Part shown: positions 59,955 to 64,000 of the stretch, piece by piece
Layout of the letters: every line of letters begins with the position of its first letter
How positions within the stretch are numbered: position 1 is the stretch's first letter
From: Planococcus soli
GTDB lineage: Bacteria > Bacillota > Bacilli > Bacillales_A > Planococcaceae
Reading direction: 5' to 3'
Assembly (NCBI RefSeq): GCF_016881065.1
Contig: NZ_WXYN01000051.1
Location: 682,001-746,000, forward strand
Length of the DNA stretch: 64,000 nucleotides
Notes under the pieces: model-generated
Databases searched by the model: none
Seen by the model: only the letters and a program-made list of their open reading frames with translations
Told to the model about the DNA's origin: nothing
Position numbers and translations under genes: made by a program

Positions 59955-60727
59955 AAACAGTAGTTACAACAGCGTACCGGCCAACTTCATCAACGTTAGA
60001 GCGGGCCGCTCGTGTTTCAGAAGATCTATCGCTTCTGCAGGTTCCGCGCAATAAACGTTCCATCGACAAGATGCATGCGGATGAAGGAGCGGACCTTTTG
60101 GTTTGTTTAAAGGAACGGCTCGAGTTTTACCCACTGGGTAAAAAAGAGCCGTTCTTTTTTCATCCGAATTCAGCAGCTTTCCGGACGAAACGGCCGCTCG
60201 AGCAGGATCCGGTTATTGAAGTTTCGAGACTGGCTCCGGGCGATTCTTTTTTAGACTGTACATTGGGTTTAGCTTCAGACGCCATTGTAGCCTCTCAGCG
60301 CGTTGGTGACCGAGGATGTGTGATAGGCTGCGAAAGCCATCCGGTTCTAGCTTATGTAGTGGGACAGGGGTTGCAGGCATACAACGAGATGCTTCACTTG
60401 GAAGAGGCGATGCGGCGCATCCAAGTGGTAACATCAGACGCGGTGTCATTTTTAAAAACGCTCGAATCCGGTTCAATTGATGTCATTTACATGGATCCGA
60501 TGTTCACCGAGGAAATTAGCGAGGCATCCAACTTTACTCCGCTAAGAGGACCGGCTGACCATGGGCAATTGACAGAGCAGTGGGTAGCAGAAGCGAAACG
60601 TGTGGCACGAAAAAGCATCGTCTTAAAAGCGCATTTCCGCTCAGGCGATTTTGAAAGGTTCGGGTTTGTCCGGCGCGTTCGGCCAAATACAAAATTCCAT
60701 TACGGCGTAATTTCTGTCAGGCCATAA
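59951..60727 (+). CDS. ypiP: SAM-dependent methyltransferase, YpiP-like (RsmJ/DUF548 group)
   Basis: A 258-residue methyltransferase-like protein. Motif I is SFLDCTLGLASDAIVAS, and the catalytic-region IDVIYMDPMFTEE has the DPMF motif found in N-methyltransferases and RsmJ (16S rRNA m2G1516) relatives. The role in Firmicutes is unproven. The TTG at 59951 overlaps the brxA stop (TTGA), with AGGTGG upstream. A long perfect hairpin follows. Confidence 0.87.
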   Translation: MKTVVTTAYRPTSSTLERAARVSEDLSLLQVPRNKRSIDKMHADEGADLLVCLKERLEFYPLGKKEPFFFHPNSAAFRTKRPLEQDPVIEVSRLAPGDSFLDCTLGLASDAIVASQRVGDRGCVIGCESHPVLAYVVGQGLQAYNEMLHLEEAMRRIQVVTSDAVSFLKTLESGSIDVIYMDPMFTEEISEASNFTPLRGPADHGQLTEQWVAEAKRVARKSIVLKAHFRSGDFERFGFVRRVRPNTKFHYGVISVRP

Positions 60728-60782
60728 ACGAGCAAATAAAAAAATCTTCTGGGCATCCAGAAGATTTTTTTATTTGCTCGTT
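60727..60782. terminator. 26-bp perfect hairpin, bidirectional terminator
   Basis: The arms at 60727-60752 and 60757-60782 are exact complements around GCAT. Each contains AAAAAAATCTTCTGG or its complement, giving U runs for both strands. Its right arm begins at the stop codon of the 25-aa gene on the minus strand. Confidence 0.88.
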
Positions 60783-60858
60783 AGTCTGTAAAAGAAAGTG
60801 AAGTCAAGTATCCAAGCATAAACAGGAGACCCAGTCCGATCAATAATGATGCATCCAT
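60781..60858 (-). CDS. Very small membrane protein (25 aa)
   Basis: AAAAGGAGGAATTTTC before ATG gives an ideal ribosome site. The peptide MDASLLIGLGLLFMLGYLTS with end LSFTD is a single hydrophobic helix. The stop is followed by the strong hairpin at 60727-60782. Conserved tiny proteins of this sort are easily missed. No family recognised. Confidence 0.6.
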   Translation of the reverse strand: MDASLLIGLGLLFMLGYLTSLSFTD

Positions 60859-61006
60859 GAAAATTCCTCCTTTTCAAAAAAAAACAAGGCGTTCTTAATG
60901 ACTTTATTGTACAATGAATTTCAAGAAGATGAAACCTTTACCAATAAAATTCGTATAAATAAGCAAACGTGTTACTAAAATGTTCATATATGAAAAGGTG
61001 ATGTTA

Positions 61007-61600
61007 ATGAAAAATTGGTGGCAAAAGTCGCTGATGATTGCAGTTGCCGTTTTGACATTAGGTGCAATCTCCCCGAACCATTTAATCTGGGAGTCGCTTC
61101 TGGACGAAAAAGGACAACCGAAATCACACGCTGCTGAAAGCGATAACAAACAGTATATTTATGATTGGATCGATCCAAGCGAGTTTTACGATACCAGTGA
61201 ATCCATCCTCGACACGGTCCACCAATCTGCCGAAGAGCAGTCTTATTTGAAGTTCGGTTCACGGATCGGCCCTGTCATCCAAGATGAATTTCAGACTATG
61301 ATCCTGCCAAACATCCAGCGGGCGATCGATGTTCATTTGGCAACTCTGGATACCGGCAAGTTGAGCAAATTGGCCATTTCTGAAAAACCTTCAGGCGATT
61401 ATTCAGAAAAGATTTTCCATGTGTATGATACCGAAACGAACAAAGACGAAATCCGTTTCCACGTCAGAACCGAGAAAAAGCCGCAAGTAGGCTATTCATT
61501 TAATTTCCATTACCATTTGGCTGAAGATGATTTCCAAAAGCACATAACCGTGGGCGATATTTACTGGTCCAAAAATACACCGCCTAAATGGCTTTCCTAA
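61007..61600 (+). CDS. ypjP: YpjP-like protein
   Basis: A 197-residue protein with an N-terminal hydrophobic segment (KSLMIAVAVLTLGAISPNH), probably a signal or anchor, followed by a soluble domain exposed outside (IYDWIDPSEFYDTSES, HVRTEKKPQVGYSFNFHYH). It matches YpjP by sequence feel and by its place between ypiP and the thymidylate genes. Function unknown. ATG 61007 follows AAGGTGATG. Confidence 0.82.
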   Translation: MKNWWQKSLMIAVAVLTLGAISPNHLIWESLLDEKGQPKSHAAESDNKQYIYDWIDPSEFYDTSESILDTVHQSAEEQSYLKFGSRIGPVIQDEFQTMILPNIQRAIDVHLATLDTGKLSKLAISEKPSGDYSEKIFHVYDTETNKDEIRFHVRTEKKPQVGYSFNFHYHLAEDDFQKHITVGDIYWSKNTPPKWLS

Positions 61601-61626
61601 ACCGTTCACGTTGTGGCGGTTTTTTG
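61599..61626 (+). terminator. Terminator of ypjP
   Basis: AAACCG/CGGTTT outer stem with inner CAC/GTG, followed by TTTTTTG. Confidence 0.75.
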
Positions 61627-61706
61627 TTTTGTATAAATGAATCATTTAAGATGGACTTGCATATCGCCATTTCATGAACCACTTTGGTCGCCTTAGGAAT
61701 TGCTCT

Positions 61707-61771
61707 CGCAAGTAACCGGGAAAAGCACCAGTCTTCTTGCGTCGCCTAGCCATTGGAGGCACAGTTGCTAG
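61707..61771. repeat. Extragenic repeat, copy B
   Basis: About 75% identical to 41748-41815, with shared GTCTTCTTGC, CGCCTAGCC and TTGGAGGC/TTGGATGC blocks. The rest of 61627-61946 contains no gene; it holds the thyA upstream region. Confidence 0.6.
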
Positions 61772-61946
61772 GGTAGTTATTTAACTCATGATTAATGAAC
61801 TTTTCTTCATACACCTATTGCTATTTCGCGGAAGAGTAATAGTTAAGTTTAGCTGTTCAGGTTAAAATAGATATAAATCTATAGATGAAAGTGTTGTTAG
61901 TAGAGAGTTTTTGTTATGATTAAACATAATAACGGAGGCGATTTAC

Positions 61947-62891
61947 ATGAAGCAATATTTAGACTTATGCGAACACATTTTACATAACGGAGCGACAAAA
62001 GAAGACCGCACCGGTACAGGAACTTTGAGTATCTTCGGCCATCAAATGCGTTTTGATCTGAGCGAAGGGTTCCCCCTGATGACAACAAAAAAAACAGCGT
62101 TCCGCCTGATTGTGTCGGAACTTCTTTGGTTTATCAAAGGCGATACCAATGTCCGGGCCTTGCTCCAGGACAATAATCATATTTGGGATGAATGGGCGTT
62201 TGCCCAGTGGGTAGCAAGTGAAGAATACGCAGGGCCGGACATGACCGACTTTGGGCGGCGTGCACAAAGGAATCCGGAATTCGCGGAACTGTACAAACTG
62301 GAGATGCAAAGCTTTCAGCGGAAAGTAATCGAAAGTCCGGAGTTTGCAGAAAAGTATGGAGACCTGGGGCCGGTTTATGGCAAACAATGGCGTTCATGGG
62401 CGACAACCCAAGGCGGTACCATTGACCAGCTTAAGAATGTCATCGAATCCATCAAGGAAAATCCGGATTCGCGCCGCCACCTTGTCACCGCCTGGAATCC
62501 GGAATTTATTGATGATATGGCTTTGCCGCCATGCCACATCATGTTCCAGTTCTACGTGGCGGATGGCAAACTATCCTGTCAGCTATACCAGCGAAGCGCA
62601 GATGTTTTTTTAGGCGTGCCTTTCAATATCGCATCCTATGCGCTATTGACGCACCTCATCGCAAGGGAATGCAATTTGGAAGTTGGCGATTTCGTCCATA
62701 CAACAGGCGACACACACCTGTATTCCAACCATATGGAACAGGTGAAGGAACAATTGCAAAGAGAACCAAAACCATTGCCAACTCTGAAAATTAACGAAGA
62801 TGTCGAATCGATTTTCGACTTGAAACTGGAAGATATCACCATCGAAGGCTACGATCCGCATCCTCGGATCAAGGCACCCGTCGCAGTTTAA
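61947..62891 (+). CDS. thyA: Thymidylate synthase (ThyA type)
   Basis: A 314-residue folate-dependent enzyme converting dUMP to dTMP. The active-site Cys lies in [15 protein letters not shown], with [14 protein letters not shown] and [20 protein letters not shown] around it. It has the ~50-residue insert ([18 protein letters not shown]) of Lactobacillus/Staphylococcus-type enzymes. ATG follows ACGGAGGCG. Dihydrofolate produced here is recycled by DfrA encoded 110 bases downstream; thyB-dfrA order as in B. subtilis. Confidence 0.97.
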   Translation: MKQYLDLCEHILHNGATKEDRTGTGTLSIFGHQMRFDLSEGFPLMTTKKTAFRLIVSELLWFIKGDTNVRALLQDNNHIWDEWAFAQWVASEEYAGPDMTDFGRRAQRNPEFAELYKLEMQSFQRKVIESPEFAEKYGDLGPVYGKQWRSWATTQGGTIDQLKNVIESIKENPDSRRHLVTAWNPEFIDDMALPPCHIMFQFYVADGKLSCQLYQRSADVFLGVPFNIASYALLTHLIARECNLEVGDFVHTTGDTHLYSNHMEQVKEQLQREPKPLPTLKINEDVESIFDLKLEDITIEGYDPHPRIKAPVAV

Positions 62892-63001
62892 CATCTATTA
62901 CCTGATGGAATTGCGATTAACCAATACGATTTCTTTAACAACAAAAAATCCTGATTCATTAAAGTTCAACACCCGCAAAAAGCGGGATAGGAGGAAAATT
63001 C

Positions 63002-63499
63002 ATGATTTCACTGATGGTAGCGCATGATCCAAACCGGGTTATCGGTATAGACAACGAATTGCCTTGGCACATTCCGGCTGATTTGGCTTATTTCAAAGAA
63101 CAGACAATTGGGAAAGGCATCGTCATGGGGCGCAATACGTTTGAATCGCTCGGCCGTCCCCTTCCAAAACGCCGCAATATTGTCGTGACACGCAATGACG
63201 ATTATCAGGCAGAAGGTGTGGACGTGGTCCATAATCTGCAGGACGCCGTAAAATTGGCAAAAGAATTTCATGACGAGGTGATGATTATCGGGGGCGAGCA
63301 GATTTTCAATTCAATTTTGGATGATGCTGACCGCCTTTACATCACACTTGTTCACCAGGCTTTTGATGGGGATACATACTTCCCGGAATATGGCCGTGAA
63401 TGGAAGCTCGTTTCCGAATCGGAACAGCAAATTTCAAATGAAGTGCCATTTTCATACCTGGTGTACGAACGCCGGAAAAAGAAAAAAGATCATGCTTAA
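63002..63499 (+). CDS. dfrA: Dihydrofolate reductase
   Basis: A 165-residue NADPH-dependent reductase. MISLMVAHDPNRVIGIDNEL, PWHIPADLAYF (active-site acidic residue as Asp27 equivalent), VMGRNTFESLGRPLPKR and IIGGEQIFNSIL are standard. Regenerates tetrahydrofolate consumed by ThyA; target of trimethoprim. ATG 63002 follows TAGGAGGAAAATTC. The next gene overlaps its end by 8 bases. Confidence 0.97.
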   Translation: MISLMVAHDPNRVIGIDNELPWHIPADLAYFKEQTIGKGIVMGRNTFESLGRPLPKRRNIVVTRNDDYQAEGVDVVHNLQDAVKLAKEFHDEVMIIGGEQIFNSILDDADRLYITLVHQAFDGDTYFPEYGREWKLVSESEQQISNEVPFSYLVYERRKKKKDHA

Positions 63500-64000
63500 C
63501 TCGGTCAGGACATTCTCATTTCTATTTGGCTATTTGCCGATCAGCGCTGTAAACCTGAAAAAGTTCATAAAACAAAAAACGCAGCTGAGTGTAGAGGAGT
63601 ATGACAAGCTGATTCATACAGAGCCTCAAAAATGGGCGGCCGGCATTATGGAAAGGACGAAAAGCACTGTTTCTGTTACAGGGCTGGAAAACCTGCCTGA
63701 TGGGCCGGTCCTTTTTGTCAGCAATCACGAAGGGAATTTTGATATTCCGGTCCTGCTGTCGACCATTCCAAAACCCTTTGGTTTTATTTCCAAAAAAGAA
63801 GTGAAGAAAATGCCAATCATTCCGATGTATATGGAAGAAATGAATTGCGTATTTCTCGATCGAACCGATCGCCGCAGCGCGTTAAAGTCAATCACCGATA
63901 CGGTTGGAAAACTGAAAGAAGGCCATTCCATCCTGATTTTCCCTGAAGGAACGAGAAGCAAGGGCCAGGAGACGGGTGAATTCAAATCCGGTTTTATGCG
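63492..64000 (+). CDS. plsC: 1-acyl-sn-glycerol-3-phosphate acyltransferase (PlsC family), 3' end beyond window
   Basis: The frame starts with ATG 63492 inside the dfrA end and stays open to the window edge (169 codons). PlsC motifs: SNHEGNFDIP (NHx4D catalytic), CVFLDRTDRRSALKSI, and FPEGTRSKG (glycerol-phosphate binding). It acylates lysophosphatidic acid at the membrane during phospholipid synthesis. The position after dfrA equals ypkP of B. subtilis. Translational coupling to dfrA is likely, since its own ribosome site is weak. Confidence 0.92.
   Translation, partial: MLNSVRTFSFLFGYLPISAVNLKKFIKQKTQLSVEEYDKLIHTEPQKWAAGIMERTKSTVSVTGLENLPDGPVLFVSNHEGNFDIPVLLSTIPKPFGFISKKEVKKMPIIPMYMEEMNCVFLDRTDRRSALKSITDTVGKLKEGHSILIFPEGTRSKGQETGEFKSGFM

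Noticed and set aside
1-64000. CRISPR arrays, tRNA or rRNA genes, transposases, phage genes
   Set aside because: No regularly spaced repeats, no tRNA-like cloverleaf or CCA ends and no transposase or phage protein motifs were seen in reading the window; a dedicated scan would be needed to exclude tRNAs fully.

Overview
The window looks like chromosomal DNA of a low-to-moderate G+C Gram-positive bacterium of the Bacillales, most likely a Planococcaceae member close to Planococcus or Planomicrobium. The basis is gene content: PadR/DUF1048, YfiY/YfiZ/YfhA-type siderophore uptake, a T-box argS, strong Shine-Dalgarno sites and frequent GTG/TTG starts. Between about 48 and 64 kb the gene order also parallels the Bacillus subtilis ypkP-dfrA-thyB-ypjP-ypiP-yphP ... 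ypgR-ypgQ ... cspD ... ypeP-ypdP segment. The genus is an inference, since no rRNA is present. I saw no tRNA, rRNA, CRISPR array, transposase or prophage.

Layout. 0-5.5 kb: a CNNM/CorC-like membrane protein cut by the window edge, an amidohydrolase-SDR-small protein operon, and a second, C-terminally truncated CNNM paralogue. 5.8-8.5 kb: a PadR-DUF1048-DUF1048-ABC exporter operon with a clear promoter/operator. 8.6-9.6 kb: two decayed genes, one a LuxR-type response regulator. 9.65-13.4 kb: a three-PAS diguanylate cyclase and a PAS-GGDEF-EAL protein, followed by 1.1 kb of AT-rich DNA without a recognisable gene. 14.5-23.9 kb: accessory single genes (deoxyribosyltransferase-like, GAF-STAS, two nucleotidyltransferases, methyltransferase, ASCH, NUDIX, cardiolipin synthase, AlkD-like). 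24-26.2 kb: an Rrf2-controlled redox operon bracketed by two near-identical operators. 26.4-32.5 kb: M1 peptidase, membrane proteins, NUDIX, and a T-box-controlled argS-HIT unit with an Arg (CGC) specifier.

32.5-35.6 kb: Fur-controlled divergent siderophore permeases and binding lipoprotein, without a local ATPase. 35.8-47.7 kb: MFS pumps, GNAT enzymes, ArsR-glyoxalase pair, TetR-NorA-like pair, AIM24, cupin, S66 peptidase and a sugar-dehydrogenase lipoprotein. 47.7-64 kb: the conserved ypeP/ypdP-cspD-ypgQ/ypgR-brxA-ypiP-ypjP-thyA-dfrA-plsC neighbourhood, including a preQ1-I riboswitch on the queuosine-precursor transporter, a pnuC-nadR operon and several very small membrane-protein genes with strong ribosome binding sites.

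No wholly new multi-gene system stands out. The best leads are the orphan second Rrf2 operator, two genes whose Shine-Dalgarno spacing points to ATT/ATC start codons, the small membrane proteins, a pair of tiny paralogous proteins, the decayed regulator region and the extragenic repeat elements.
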